Shown: one piece after another, positions 11,107 to 21,879 of the stretch | How the letters are laid out: every line of letters begins with the position of its first letter | How positions within the stretch are numbered: position 1 is the stretch's first letter | From: Symbiodinium natans | Lineage: Eukaryota; Sar; Dinophyceae; Suessiales; Symbiodiniaceae | Direction of reading: 5' to 3' | Assembly: GCA_905221605.1 (NCBI GenBank) | Contig: CAJNDS010002768.1 | Coordinates: 461,001-525,000, forward strand | DNA length: 64,000 nucleotides | Program-made: the position numbers and the translations under genes | The notes under the pieces: generated by a model | Databases searched by the model: none | What the model saw: only the letters and a program-made list of their open reading frames with translations | Told to the model about the DNA's origin: nothing

Positions 11107-11321
11107 CAAAGCTTAGGTGAAGGGCTTGGGGTTTGGGATTGAAAACGGTAATGTAGACGCCTTAATACTTAGAATAGGGTTTTGGGTGGTTAGTATAATA
11201 TATCTATACAGGGACCCAAAAGGGATCTATTCCGAACCCTGTGTGAGACCCTAAACCCTAAACCCTAAACCCTCAACCCTACACCCTAAACCCTGAACCC
11301 TAAAGGCCTAAAGGGTTTAGG

Positions 11322-11406
11322 GTCGCCTGCAATGACCCGAGCAACGTCCACCAAGTGCGAGCACTGTGCTGAAGTACTTGAAAGAGCGGGCATAGGCACA
11401 GTGTTG
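11322..11406. other. Exon-like island, strand unresolved
   Basis: On plus, an ATG opens a frame containing STKCEHCAEVLERAGIGTVL and runs to a GT of GTTTAGGG; the CxxC could bind metal. On minus, a pyrimidine-rich stretch ending TACTTCAG precedes an open run containing AQCSHLVDVARVIAG. The bracket is CCCTAAA left, TTTAGGG right. The strand cannot be chosen by eye. Confidence 0.4.
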
Positions 11407-11454
11407 GGGTTTAGGGTTTAGGGTTTAGGGTTCAGTGGGTTTAGGGTACAGGGT

Positions 11455-11612
11455 TTAGGGTTTTAGGGTTTTAGGGATTTAGGGTTCAGGGTTTTAGGGT
11501 TTTCGGGTTTTAGGGTTTTAGGGTTTTAGGGTTGTAGGGTTGTAGGGTTTTAGGGTTTCAGGGTTTCAGGGTTTTAGGGTTTTAGGGTTTTAGGGTTTTA
11601 GGGTTTTAGGCT
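11455..11612 (+). repeat. TTTTAGGG octamer array (opposite orientation)
   Basis: About eighteen units of TTTTAGGG with TTTCAGGG and TTGTAGGG variants. It faces the AAAACCCT array at 10541-10980 across about 470 bp, so the two could pair. Confidence 0.85.
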
Positions 11613-11704
11613 GCCATTGCGAACTGTTGGGTGAATCGATGTTGTATACTGGGGGTTGACGACAATAGGGGTACTGGTACCCTTTGTTGGGGGTCCCTTA
11701 AAGG

Positions 11705-11806
11705 CTTACTTCTCCAATAACCAAGGGAAGAAAAGGTTAAACTTTCTGTATCCCTACTAAAGAAGGACACCCAAAAAGTTTAAAGTTCAACTGTTGGAGA
11801 AGTAAG
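11705..11806. repeat. Foldback element
   Basis: A perfect 13-bp inverted repeat cttacttctccaa (11705-11717) and ttggagaagtaag (11794-11806) encloses an inner ttaaacttt / aaagtttaa pair. The element is about 100 bp and lies beside a TTTAGGG array. Confidence 0.65.
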
Positions 11807-11994
11807 AAGGGGGTTTAGGGTTTAGGGTTTAGGGTTTAGGGTCCCTACAGGGATTCCGCTCTATTCGGGTACCCCTATCGGCTGGACTGAGGGTGAGGAA
11901 GAGACTCGGGGCGGCTCATGGCACCCCTTGGAGCCTAACCCTAAACCCTAAACCCTAAACCCTCAACCCTAAACCCTAAACACTGGAACGGGCT

Positions 11995-12092
11995 AATCAA
12001 GGCACCTTGCACCTGGTCCCAGGATTCCGGACTTGTGGGGTGTTCGGATTTTCGGGCCCATCCTGATGAATGGAGGATCTCGCGGAAGTTTA
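11995..12092. other. Exon-like island, strand unresolved
   Basis: The plus reading after the acceptor TGGTCCCAG gives IPDLWGVRIFGPILMNGGSR and meets a GT of GTTTAGGG. The minus reading gives FREILHSSGWARKSEHPTSP and ends at a consensus-like CAG|GTGCAAGG donor. Both are open and bracketed by CCCTAAA left and TTTAGGG right. Confidence 0.45.
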
Positions 12093-12263
12093 GGGTTTAG
12101 GGTTTAGGGTTTAGGGTTTATAGAAATTGCTTGGGTGCAGAAGGAGATCTAGTTGTTTTTTTGCGGCTAAATGTCTGAAAAGATGGCCCCTTGGGGGATA
12201 GTTCCTCAAGTCTACACTAAAAGCACCTCGGTGTAGGGTTTAGGGAAAAGGGTTTAGGGTTTA

Positions 12264-12530
12264 GGGTCCCCTCCAAGTGAGATCATGATGTCGAATCTCC
12301 TCCTCCAATACCTCCGCCGTGCGAATGGAGCCGCCAAGGGCGATCCCGAACGCCACTCGTCGGCGGAAGGCTGCGGCGACGTAGCGGGCGCACGAAGACG
12401 ACAGGTGCCGTGATGCCTGGCGCCTTTGCTGTCTGCGCTTTGCATGTGGGAGCAGCGCCAGCGCCAGCACGACCGCAGTGCAAATCAAAGCTGCCACCAG
12501 GGCGGCCTCCTCCATCTGCAGAGCTGCCAC
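12264..12530 (-). CDS. Small membrane protein or first exon
   Basis: An open minus-strand frame of up to 89 codons begins near MAALQMEEAALVAALICTAV. After the first Met there is one strongly hydrophobic segment of about 20 residues, then a basic stretch (HAKRRQQRRQ) and an Ala/Arg-rich region. This fits a single-pass membrane protein or signal anchor with the C terminus in the cytosol. Third codon positions are mostly G/C. The frame runs into CCCTAAA repeats at its 3' end, so the true end is probably a splice site before that. The overlapping frames on the same strand look less natural. Confidence 0.5.
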
Positions 12531-12633
12531 TAGCTTCCATCTGCAGAGTTTAGGATTTAGGGTTTACAGGGTTTAGGGTTTATGGTTCCTAAACCTCATC
12601 CCACCGGTCCCCCGCTGACCAAAAGCCTCTTAC

Positions 12634-12720
12634 CTTGTTTGCGACAAAACAACACGATCCCCGACCGGGCATCCAGCGAGGACAGGGACATATCCAGCGC
12701 AGGCACGTGGGGTGCGTCCG
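12634..12720 (-). CDS. Exon with strong 5' splice site, unknown protein
   Basis: The minus strand is open through LDMSLSSLDARSGIVLFCRK and ends at CAAG|GTAAGAGG, one of the best 5' splice sites in the window (GT at 12633-12632). The upstream boundary is unclear. No family is recognised. Confidence 0.45.
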
Positions 12721-13280
12721 CCTTTCTTGGTCGCGGTGGTGTGCTGCTAGCTGAAGGGGCCCACTACACCCCAAACCCCTAACCCTAAACCCTAAACCCC
12801 AAGCCCAAAGCCCTAAGCCCTAAGCCCTAAACCCTAAGCCCTAAACCCAAAACCCTAAACCCTACACCTGTCCTCGGGGACGGGGAGCCACTCGTCAAGT
12901 TCCAGGCGGTTTACCTATACAAGCCCCCGAAAGGAACCTCTTCAGACTCCTCTTACGCAGGGGGTAGGTTTCAGGATTTAGGGTAAAGGGTTTAGGGGGA
13001 TGTCGTTTAAGGATTCGGGTTAAGCCCCAAAACAAACTAAAACCCAGACATACCCCCTAAACCCTAGAAACCCTGACCCTAAACCCCATAGTCATAATCC
13101 CTTAGACCTGGGGAAAAGCAGAACCCTACCTATTCCGGTTGCCAATGTTTCCCCGCACCCATGTTGACCAGGCCTCCCCCTCCCCCCCGGACTTAAATGG
13201 AACGGATGTTTAGGGTTTAGGGTTTCGGGTTTAGGGCTTAAGGTTGCATGCAATCCTCAAGCCTCAAGACCTACCTTCGA

Positions 13281-13405
13281 CAGATCGCGTAGCTGAGGTG
13301 CACTCGAAAAAGAAGCGCCACGCTACAACATCACTCACAGCCCACCTCCGTCATGGAGGCGTCAACATCTCCTGCATGGGGAAACCAGGAAACTGTTCAA
13401 TTCCG
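13281..13405 (+). CDS. Exon, unknown basic protein
   Basis: About 41 codons are open on plus after a possible acceptor CCTTCGACAG, including RVAEVHSKKKRHATTSLTA and NISCMGKPGNC, and they run to a GT of GTTTAGGG. The basic KKKRH cluster could be a nuclear-localisation motif. The minus strand contains good splice signals but is broken by stops. Confidence 0.45.
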
Positions 13406-14149
13406 GTTTAGGGTTTATGGTTTGGGCTTTCGGGTTGGGGTAGTTCCTGGCAAGGCACCGATTACTGAGCTGACCTAGATTTAGTTCGACTCCTCTGACA
13501 GAGATGTAGTTGCAAAGTGACTGTTCTACGAAGACCATCATCTAACCATGGAATGTGATACGAGGGCCCGCAACCCCAAAACCTAAACCCTGCACCCCTA
13601 GCCGAAGGAACCCTAAATCCTAAGTCCTAAACCTATAAGCCCTAAAGCCTAGACCCTAAATCCCCCTCGCTATCGACATGAGTCCGACAGAAGACCGGTG
13701 CCTCCCAGAACCCCGTAGCTATGAAAGAGTCCGTGAGAATTGGGAGCTTAGAAGCCCTATTAAGCCGAAAACCCTAGGCCCTAGACTCTAAACCCTGAAC
13801 CCTGATCTTTCGGGGTTAGGGCTTTCAGTGTTCAAGCTGTTGGCTTGATTTCAAAGAGGTGTTCGCCTTACTACCCCTAAACCCGAAACCCTAACCCCTA
13901 AACCCTAAACCCTAAACCCTAAGACCTGGGCTGGTGGCCTGTGTCAGCCATAAGTAAGCTGGTCATGCGGACTTGCCTTCAAGCTGCAAAAAAGGCTTAG
14001 GGTTTAAAAGGGTCTAGGGTTTAGGGTTTAGGGTTTAGGGTTTAGGGGGGCTTCGGGTTCAGGCTCAACAAATAAAGGATGATTTGGGGTGCAGGGCGAA
14101 GGATTGGGGGTTGTGGGCGGGGTAGGGTTCCGAGCTGGGGCAAGGAGAA

Positions 14150-14777
14150 AGTGTACTAGAGGATGAAAGTAATAAATTCTTAGTACCAACAATCTTTTCT
14201 CCATAAGAAATAATTCCAAAGAAGATAGAAATTGTAGCTCCTAAAGAAAGAACAAAATGAAAATGTGCTACAGTATAACATGTGTCATGTAACCCTAGAT
14301 CTACTGCAGCATTTCCAAGAATTATGCCTGTAGAACCACCCATAGTAAACATTAATAAACAGAGATGTGAGAAGAAGACAGAACTAATTCTAAGGTGTAA
14401 TAATGGTAGATTTCCAAGATATGTGAAAAGCCAGTTAAAGATTTTGTACCAGTTGGTAAGGATATTAAGATTGTAACTCCTGTAAAATAAGCTCTTGTAT
14501 TACTTTCTAAACCTACAGTATACATATGATGCTCCTAAACAAGACTTCCAAGAAGAGAAATAGATGACATGGCAAAGATCATTGATTGGTTACGAACGAT
14601 TATTAATTGTAAAATCCCAGAAATTATTATGGAAATGATCCCAAATGCAGGAATTATGAAGATGTAAACTTCTGGATGTCCAAAAACCAAAACAAATGTT
14701 GATAGAATATAGGATCTCCTCCACATATAGGATCTAAGAAAAGTGTATTAGCTTGAAGATACGCTGTAGACATAGAG
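14150..14777 (-). pseudogene. cox1: Mitochondrial cox1 fragment (nuclear copy, decayed)
   Basis: The minus strand encodes the central to C-proximal part of cytochrome c oxidase subunit I: NTLFLDPICGGDPIFYQHL, then FGHPEVYIFIIPAFGIIS, then [57 protein letters not shown] and VAHFHFVLSLG. These match the conserved cox1 core and are closest, as far as I can judge, to alveolate mitochondrial forms. It is broken: one base is missing from a T-run (14682-14686) and one from an A-run (about 14441-14446), and the conserved Trp before the HHMYTVG motif is TAG (14535-14537). The N-terminal third is absent. The AT-rich composition contrasts with the flanks, which return to TTTAGGG arrays. Most likely a nuclear insertion of mitochondrial DNA. 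Confidence 0.9.
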
Positions 14778-14799
14778 CTCTCTTCACCCTTGTATTCAC

Positions 14800-15075
14800 T
14801 CCCGGGCTCATAATAGTGTAATAAATGCCCGGGTATTACTATAATATAAGTCTTTTGTCCCGTTCACACGTTCACGCCTATAATCATATAATTACACGCA
14901 CAAGTTCGCAATTATATTATTATTGGGGCGCTCACTGTGTTCACACATCCATTGCCTCTTTCGTTCGCTACCATCGGCAAGCAACCCAGTCTTCTCATTC
15001 CGCTCGGAACAGCCCAAGGAAACGCAGCCATCTAAACCCCGCCCGTTCTCTCGGTCGACTCACTCAGAACAGATA
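14800..15075. other. Unique AT-rich stretch next to the cox1 fragment
   Basis: It starts with a hairpin (CCCGGGC ... GCCCGGG, 14801-14832) immediately beside the cox1 copy, followed by AT-rich then mixed sequence. It may be mitochondrial intergenic DNA carried along with cox1. The only long open frame (plus, 14825-15076) is Ser/His/Arg-rich and unconvincing. Confidence 0.4.
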
Positions 15076-15565
15076 ATCCCTACTTGAAAAGTAGACCCCG
15101 GAAACCCCTAAACCCTAAACCCTAAACCCTAGAACCTAAACCCTATACCCTAAACCCTAGAGTAGAAACCCAGAACCCAAAAAAGTATTAAAGTATAGCA
15201 CTCCAACACCCAGCAACAGCTTTGGGAGGCCCTTGCTAGCCCTTGCAACCCTAAACCCTAAACCCTAAACTCTAAACCCTAAACCCCAAACCCTAAACCC
15301 TAAACCGGGCTCCTGCAGAGGCCTTAGGATGGCGCATATGCGCTTCTCAGCCACCTAAAAACCGGGAGCACACTTTGTACATATGACCCACAAAAGCCCT
15401 AAACCCCAAAGCCCTAAAGCCCTAAACCCCAAACCCAGAACCCTAACCCCTAAACCCCAAACCCTAAACCCCAAATCCTGAACCCGAACCAAACCCTAAA
15501 CCCCAAACCCCAAACCCCAAACCCCAAACCCTAAACCCTAAACCCTAATCCCCCTCTCCTGCAGA

Positions 15566-15651
15566 CCCAAGGAGCTGGTGTGAGAAGGGAGCCGCGAACG
15601 GTAGCGTTCCCTGGCATACGCAGAGTCTTTCGTCGAGGGCCGCTCCACCCT
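15566..15651. other. Exon-like island, strand unresolved
   Basis: On plus a textbook acceptor (ccccctctcctgcag) precedes an open run containing TVAFPGIRRVFRRG. On minus the same DNA is open as STKDSAYARERYRSRLPS. It is flanked by CCCTAAA on both sides. I lean to plus because of the acceptor. Confidence 0.4.
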
Positions 15652-16153
15652 AAACCCTAAACCCTAAACCCTAAATCCTAAACATTACACCCCAAACGCA
15701 AAACCCCAAACCAAAATCCTAAACTTAAAGCCCTACACTGCAGTTCCACGACAGTTACCTCGACAGGTTTAGGGTTTGGTTCAACTGAGGGTTGAGGGCT
15801 TGGGGGTGAAAAATCGTGATGCAAAGACATGACTTCGCGTCCCCTAAGTTGCGAAGAGAGCACCACCCCCAACACCCAGCCCTAACCCCTGAACCCTCTG
15901 ACTCTCCCCCGACCTCCGAAGCCTCCTTACCCCTAAGCCCCCTTGACCATCTCCGAACCCTAAACCCTAAACCCTAAACCCCAAACCCTAAACCCCAAAC
16001 CCTAAACCCTAAACCCCAAACCCCAAACCCTAAACCCTAAACCCCAAACCCTAAACCCTAAACCCCAAGCCCTAAACCCTAAACCCTAAACCCCAAACCC
16101 TAAACCCTAAACCCTAAACCCTAAACCCTCTCAGGCCCCTGCCTGGCTCTCAG

Positions 16154-16218
16154 GATGGTTTGTCCACTCTGGTTCGGTCTCCTGGGTCTCGCGATCGTCT
16201 TGCGCAGGGCTTCTTTGG
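16154..16218 (+). CDS. Exon with hydrophobic segment
   Basis: The acceptor CTGGCTCTCAG is followed by G and an ATG opening MVCPLWFGLLGLAIVLRRAS, which then meets a GT donor (16219). The hydrophobic run followed by RR looks like a membrane segment or signal anchor. It is bracketed by CCCTAAA (long array, left) and TTTAGGG (right). The minus strand is open too but highly basic. Confidence 0.5.
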
Positions 16219-17145
16219 GTGGCGGGTGTTGGGGTTTAGGGTTTAGGGTTTAGGGTTTAGGGTTTAGGGTTTAGGGTTTAGGGTTTAGGGTTTCGGGTTT
16301 AGGGTTTCGGGTTTAGGGTCTCGGGGTTTTAGGGCTTAAGGGTTTAGGGCTTACTGGGCGTGACTTTTTTGGGGCCTTGGCAAAACCGTGTTGTTGTTTC
16401 ATGGGTTAGATAAGGCTATGGCTGAAAGCCGATATCCATCTGCTTTGCATGTTCTTCGTTCATGGCAGCCCAGCAGATGCTGGAAACAATCATTTCCTCA
16501 TGGAGCAAACCGCCAACTCGCAGGGGAGGGTGGAGGGGGGCGAACATCCAAAGTTCATGAACAGCCAAAACGATAAACAAAGGAAATTTCTAATCACACC
16601 GAAGACTGTTAAAAAAACTTCCTTCACACGAAGAGGGTCCTGCGCGGAGCAAGAAAAAACAGACGCTTCCTGTAGAAGGAATAATTTGTCAGACGATCCG
16701 CTTATTCTCAACAGAAAACCCCAAACCTACCCTGTACCCTAAACGCTAAACCCTAAACAAAAAAACAGCTGAGAGAGAACCCAGGATCTAACCGAAGCAG
16801 ATAGCCCCTTTTAGCGTCATCTGCCTTTTCGTAAGTAAGCGCTGTTCTTGTATAATCCCTGTTCGCCTTGACTTCACAAATAATGCACCAAATTATCTAG
16901 CAGGGTCCTTCAGGAGAGACTCAGCGGATGGATTTCGGCCTAAACCCTAAACCCTAAACCCTAAACCCTAAACCCTAAACCCTTCTGAGCTTCATCAGGG
17001 CCCATATAGAACGGGTTTAGGGTTTTTAGTTTAGCTCCAAGTCAGCTCAACTTAGGGTTCAGGGTTCAGGGCTCAAGGCTTGTTATTCGAGCTCACAGGG
17101 TTTAGGGTTTAGGGTTTAGGGTTTAGGGTTTAGGGTTTAGGGTTT

Positions 17146-17259
17146 GTGGAGTTTGGAGAGGTTTTCTCGGGATAATGGGGACCCCGGACCCTTGTCTCAG
17201 CGCCGGGCAGGACCATCAGAGGCTTTCCCAGCGGGCCTGGGGGCATGAACCGCTCTATC
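17146..17259 (-). CDS. Exon, unknown protein
   Basis: The minus strand is open for 37 codons after the acceptor CCCTTTCAAG, reading through IERFMPPGPLGKPLMVLPGA and VRGPHYPEKTSPNS. The plus strand has stops in this interval. TTTAGGG-type arrays lie on both sides. The sequence is proline-rich and no family is recognised. Confidence 0.5.
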
Positions 17260-18289
17260 CTTGAAAGGGCTTAGGGTTTAGGGTTTAGGGCTTAGGGTTT
17301 AGGGTTTAGGGTTTAGGGTTTCGAGTTTAAGGGGTTTAGGGCTTAGGGTTTAAAGGGTTTAGGGCTTATATACAGGGTGTAGGGTTTAGGGTTTCGGGTT
17401 TAGGGATCAGGGCATAGGGTTGAAAGGGTTTAGGGCTTGGGGTTTACAGGGTTGAGGGCTTAGGGTTTAAAAGGTTTAGGCCACGGGGCGCTTTGGTCTC
17501 TAAGCCCAAAAAGCCTTATTCAACCCCCCAACACCCTAAAGCCTGGGACACCCTAAAGCCTGCAGCAGCCAAAAGGGTTTAGGTCCCTAAACCCTAAACC
17601 CTACACCCTGAACCCTAAACCCTAAACCAGTGCTCGAGGGGGCGGGGTTCATAGGGGGTCGGTAGGGAACCTTAGGGAAGCTTGGGGAGCCTTAGGGAGT
17701 AGTGGGGAGTATTAGGGAACCTTGGGTTACATACCCCCCCCCCTTGAACGCCTCCGCCCTTATGGACCCGATTTGTAGTGTATACCGTAGCTCAACTTCC
17801 CCCAAATACGGACCGAAGGGCATCTTATTCTCTCACATAGCTTCAAGGAGCACCTGACAAACACCATAAACGCTAAATCCTATACCCCACACCGAAAGCC
17901 CCTGAAAAGTTTCTTGCTTCGGGGCTTCTCGTGGCATAGAGCTTAGCTCGGGGTCTAGGTCTTAGGGGTTTAGGAGGGCCTGCCATATGGGGCCTGAGCT
18001 TGTCTCATAGCACGTTGGCAGTGTAAATCTGTACCCTAAACCCCAAACCCCAAACCCTGAACCCTGAACCCTAAATACCCGAAAAGCCCTAAACCCTATG
18101 TAAACCTACAGCTTTAGTCAGGTCATGGTTTCGTAGTCCTCCTTCTGCATGGTACCCTCTAGGTGTCTCTACAGGGTGTAGGGTAGGACAAAAGGCCTCA
18201 GGATCTCTGGGCTTACGGCTTATAAAAGGGTTGATTAGGGATTAGGGTTTTGGGTTTTGTTTGCGTTTGGGGCGTCACAATCAAGAGCG

Positions 18290-18745
18290 CCCGCGCGGCT
18301 CCCCTCAAAGCCCCCCGGCGGATGCGCCGGAGCTGGTAGCCATCGACTCATGAGCCGTGCACGCAGATTGTTGGTTCTTGTGGTCCGTAGTTGAAGGCTT
18401 TGCAGAATCCGCATCTGATGTCTTAGATGTGGCTGGTCCTGGTTTCAGGGCCCATGTCTGCTTCGACAGACAAAACATATAGAGAGTTAAGGTACATGAG
18501 AGTTGAACGATTGGAATACTCAAGCTAGCAATCTTCCAGAGACGATCCTTGCGTGTTGGTGGATGCCGTGACCATTCTTTGCATGGCTGTTCGAGATTGC
18601 GGTGCTGGGTACTAAACGAGACCTCATGGTGGTGCCAATTGGTTCAGCCTAATCGACGAGCCAGCAGAACAAAGGCAAAATCCCAACCAACTGGGAGGTT
18701 GGCTCTGTGGGCCCTATGCCGCGAAAAGCGCACCGGTTTGGGGCT
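18290..18745 (+). pseudogene. Broken copy of the ORF at 34905-35240
   Basis: In the plus frame matching the open copy at 34905-35240, this copy carries an in-frame stop after the IYRELRYMRVERLEYSS equivalent and a frame change before the ETSWW equivalent. It also has an insertion of about 110 bp near 18350-18460. It appears to be the decayed partner of the duplicated coding-like segment. Confidence 0.5.
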
Positions 18746-19383
18746 TAGGGTTTCGGGTGTTAATTTAGGGTTTAGGGCTAACTTGCTGTGACCTCGAAAA
18801 GCACCAACCCCAAAGCCCTACAGCACTGAACCCCAAAAGTCCTAAAGCCAAGCGATGCCAGGGGTACTGTACTGGACGTTGAGCACGCAGAGAGAAAGAG
18901 CGTGCGGTAGATACGGATAGATTCAGGCGCTTTGCGCGACCTTTTCGCCCCTGTAGCACTTTCACGAACCCAGTGGGGATCTGCGATGGCCTAAACGCGA
19001 GGACCCCTGTACCCAAAACAGCCCTACCCTCTTACACTCCCCCCTTCCCCCCTCCCACCCCCCGACCCCTAAACCCCCAAACCCCCGAAGCCCCTAAGCC
19101 CCTAAACCCCTACACTCCGAAACCCCTAAACCCTACACCGCCAATAGCGGCCCCAAGAAACGCTTTAGGAGTTCAGGGTTTCAAGGGTCGAGAAAAGCTG
19201 GAGAGAAGGGAGTCAGGCTGAGAGGGCATGAAACCTACACCCTCAAGTTGAATTTAGCTGGAACATCCCCACCCTCCAGATTTGGAATTTGCCCTAAACC
19301 CTAAACCCTAAACCCTAAACCCTAAACCCTAAACCCTAAACCCTAAACCCTAAACCCTAAACCCTAAACCCTAAAAGCTAAAC

Positions 19384-19472
19384 CCTGAGGTTGAGCACTC
19401 CAGGGACCCGCTGGGGATACTCGGGGGCGACGGCGAGGAGTAGCACCAAGAGGGTGGGGATAAACAGAAGCC
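19384..19472 (-). CDS. Exon with signal-peptide-like segment
   Basis: The minus strand reads LLFIPTLLVLLLAVAPEYPQ followed by RVPGVLNLR and then the GT of GTTTAGG. The hydrophobic core followed by APEYP resembles a signal peptide with its cleavage region. Flanking arrays are CCCTAAA on both sides. The start codon is not visible; an acceptor AG lies just upstream (19474-19473). Confidence 0.45.
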
Positions 19473-20248
19473 CTCAACTACCCGAACGACCCACGAAACC
19501 CCAAACCCTAAACCCTAAACCCAAAACCCTAAAGCCTAAACCCTAAACCCTAAACCCTGAACCCTAAACGGCCTGGCTCAAGGGTTTGTACCTGAGGTTG
19601 GGCCCTCCGCAGAACAAGCCAGGGTTCAGGGTGGAGGCTTTAGGGTTTATGCCAGATGGCTCAGGGCTGTAAGAGAGGGTTAAGGAGGTTAAGGGGGTTT
19701 AGGGTTTAGGGTTTAGGGTTTAGGGTTTAGGGTTTAGGGTTTAGGGTTTAGGGTTTAGGGTTTAGGGTACCTGGTACCTTAAGCCTTGGATAAAGGGTTG
19801 AGGGCTTGAGGGGCTCAGGGTAGTGCCATGTATGGCAGGCTTATGACAGTCTTCTGGCTTACGTGAAAAAGGGCCTACAGCTGAGCTATGGGTTTCGGGT
19901 TTCGGGTTTAGGGTTTAGGGTTTAGGTTTTAGGGTCTAGGGTTAGGGGCTTCGGGTTTGAAGACTATGGTCCCGATCTGTTTTGCGAATTCCATGCACTT
20001 CCCCATCGCGTCCTGCAATGGCATGCGCCCGGTCTCTGTCAATACCCTAGGGGCAGTTCCATGGTCCCGTCATATGGGCCCTTAAACGGGAGCCCATTAT
20101 ATACCCCCATACATACCCTATACAACCTAAGGGCCCATACATCAGAACCCCAAAAGAGGGAAACCCTAAACCCTAAACCCTAAACCCTAAACCCTAAACC
20201 CTAAACATGTTCAGGGGCCATGAAACTACTCGAAGCCATGACCCTCAC

Positions 20249-20310
20249 CTAGGTGCTCCCCCCGAGTCGCGCAGCTGCCACAGCTTGGTTGGCTCCTTTG
20301 CAAGCTGGCT
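20249..20310 (-). CDS. Exon, unknown protein
   Basis: About 20 codons on minus (SQLAKEPTKLWQLRDSGGAP) lie between an acceptor CCCTAAACCAG and a consensus-like donor CCTAG|GTGAGGG (20248-20242). The island is bracketed by CCCTAAA left and TTTAGGG right. No domain is recognised. Confidence 0.55.
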
Positions 20311-20340
20311 CTGGTTTAGGGTTTAGGGTTTAGGGTTTAG

Positions 20341-20435
20341 GGTTCAGGGTTCAGGGTTCAGGGTTCAGGGTTCAGGGTTCAGGGTTCAGGGTTCAGGGTT
20401 CAGGGTTCAGGGTCCAGGGTTCAGGGTTCAGGGTT
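20341..20435 (+). repeat. TTCAGGG variant array
   Basis: About thirteen units of TTCAGGG continue directly from a TTTAGGG run. This homogeneous single-substitution variant suggests recent amplification of one variant unit. Confidence 0.9.
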
Positions 20436-21061
20436 GGCTTTGGTTGAGGGTTTTGCGGGGTTTCGGCATTGTTAGATCTGGGGTTTAGGGAGAAACCTTG
20501 AAGGGATTCCGAAAGTTTAAACTACCAGGTTAAGTCACAACTCTAGGTTTACAGCGTTTACAGTCCAGAGGGTCTAGGTTTGCGTTAGGTTTAGGGTTTC
20601 GGGTTCGAGAAAGTAGTGTTTGCACGATGATTTCGTTGCCTTCACATGCAAATCAGCACGCGACCCTCTGAACTGCATGGGACGGTTGTACATTTAGAAC
20701 TCTTGAGATGGCGGAACAGTGTCACTGAACCCTAAACGCTAAACCCCGATCAGGTAGGTTGTGAGGCTTCAGGGTTTATACAGGGTTTAGGGTGTAGAGT
20801 GTCAGGAGTAAGGTGCTTTGGGTTTAGGGACCAGGGGTTTGGGTCTCGGTTTTGGGGTTTCCCTTTGCTCCGAGTCGAAATGCTCACGCCTGGCCTGCTC
20901 GGATTGGAAACCCTAAACCCTAAACCCTAAACCCTAAACCCTAAACCCTAAACCCTCAACCCTAAACCCTATAAACCCTAACATGATTTGACTTGGTCGC
21001 CCTACTCACAACCTCGCCTATGCCCCCGACAAAGTACCCGGAATACAATTCCCGCATGTCC

Positions 21062-21313
21062 TTAAATTGTAAGCCACGAGCCCTTTTGCGCGCCTATTGG
21101 CAGAATCCTGAGATTCGGGGAGACTGAGACGGAGCTCTGTTCTGAGCATCCGGTACAGGGCGAATCTGGTACGAAGGGAGCATGTTGTACTTCGACAAAC
21201 ATTCGGTGGGTCTGTCGAAAATTTGACACGTACAAAGCGGGAAAACTGTTGAAATGAAGGTTTCCGAATACAAGGGTCCCCACTTTCATCATCCTGATTC
21301 CAGGAGCAAACAA
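21062..21313 (-). CDS. Open frame, unknown protein
   Basis: This 83-codon minus-strand frame lies in a roughly 450-bp unique region, with natural-looking composition (VGTLVFGNLHFNSFPALYVS, then FVPDSPCTGCSEQSSVSV). The frame ends at a TAA; its first Met may not be the true start. No splice junction was resolved and no family is recognised. Confidence 0.4.
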   Translation of the reverse strand: MFAPGIRMMKVGTLVFGNLHFNSFPALYVSNFRQTHRMFVEVQHAPFVPDSPCTGCSEQSSVSVSPNLRILPIGAQKGSWLTI

Positions 21314-21879
21314 AAAGGGTACCCCTCTTTTCGGAAGCCCTCAGATGCCGCGTGGCTGGAACCTTCCTTCGGTTCGTAAACTTGTCAGAACATGATAGGT
21401 TTTTAGGAGATTAGACCTTACTGGGATGCTTACTATACGGGGGTCCTGCTATTTGGGGAGCTATATTGGGGGGGGGGGGTCCCTTACCATCGTAAGCCCC
21501 CATATCTGTTGCAGGGTTTCTATAGGAAGCCGTGCACACCAAACGAACAAAGGTGAAACGCGTGGAGATTTATCATTCGCAAAACATCACAACCAACCCT
21601 TCAAAGGCCTAAACCTTGTTCTTCTGAAAGTAACCTTCTCAGTTATCCTTGTACTATGCAACTGTTCCTGTGGCAACATAACTTCAGTTGCTTAGCAACT
21701 TAGCGAGAACCTACTTCAATCGGCGGCGGCTGAACATAGTGCACCATGCACGTGAGACTGTACTTTTGTATGCACATACAGGTGTTTCTCGAAGGTTTGT
21801 GTGCAGGTAAGCTCAATCAACCGCTCAACACTCAAGCGGCACTGGCCACCACACCATCACGACGGGACGAAAATCAGGT

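Larger units (their letters stand above)
18100..20050. repeat. Segmental duplication, copy 1
   Basis: Blocks 18100-18838 and 19590-20050 are clearly homologous to 34737-35375 and 35393-35795. The shared words include 'gggcgtcacaatcaagagcg', 'gttggtggatgccgtgacc' and 'gaattccatgcacttgccc'-type sequence. Copy 1 contains about 750 bp (roughly 18840-19590) that is absent from copy 2. Telomere-type runs inside the copies differ in length. Confidence 0.85.

Noticed and set aside
19566-19580. 'ctggctcaag' resembling the 3' end of the dinoflagellate spliced leader
   Set aside because: Only about ten bases match, without the upstream CCGTAGCCATTTT part, no donor GT at the right place and no repeat array of such units. 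The similar 'tggctcaag' near 722 has the same problem.
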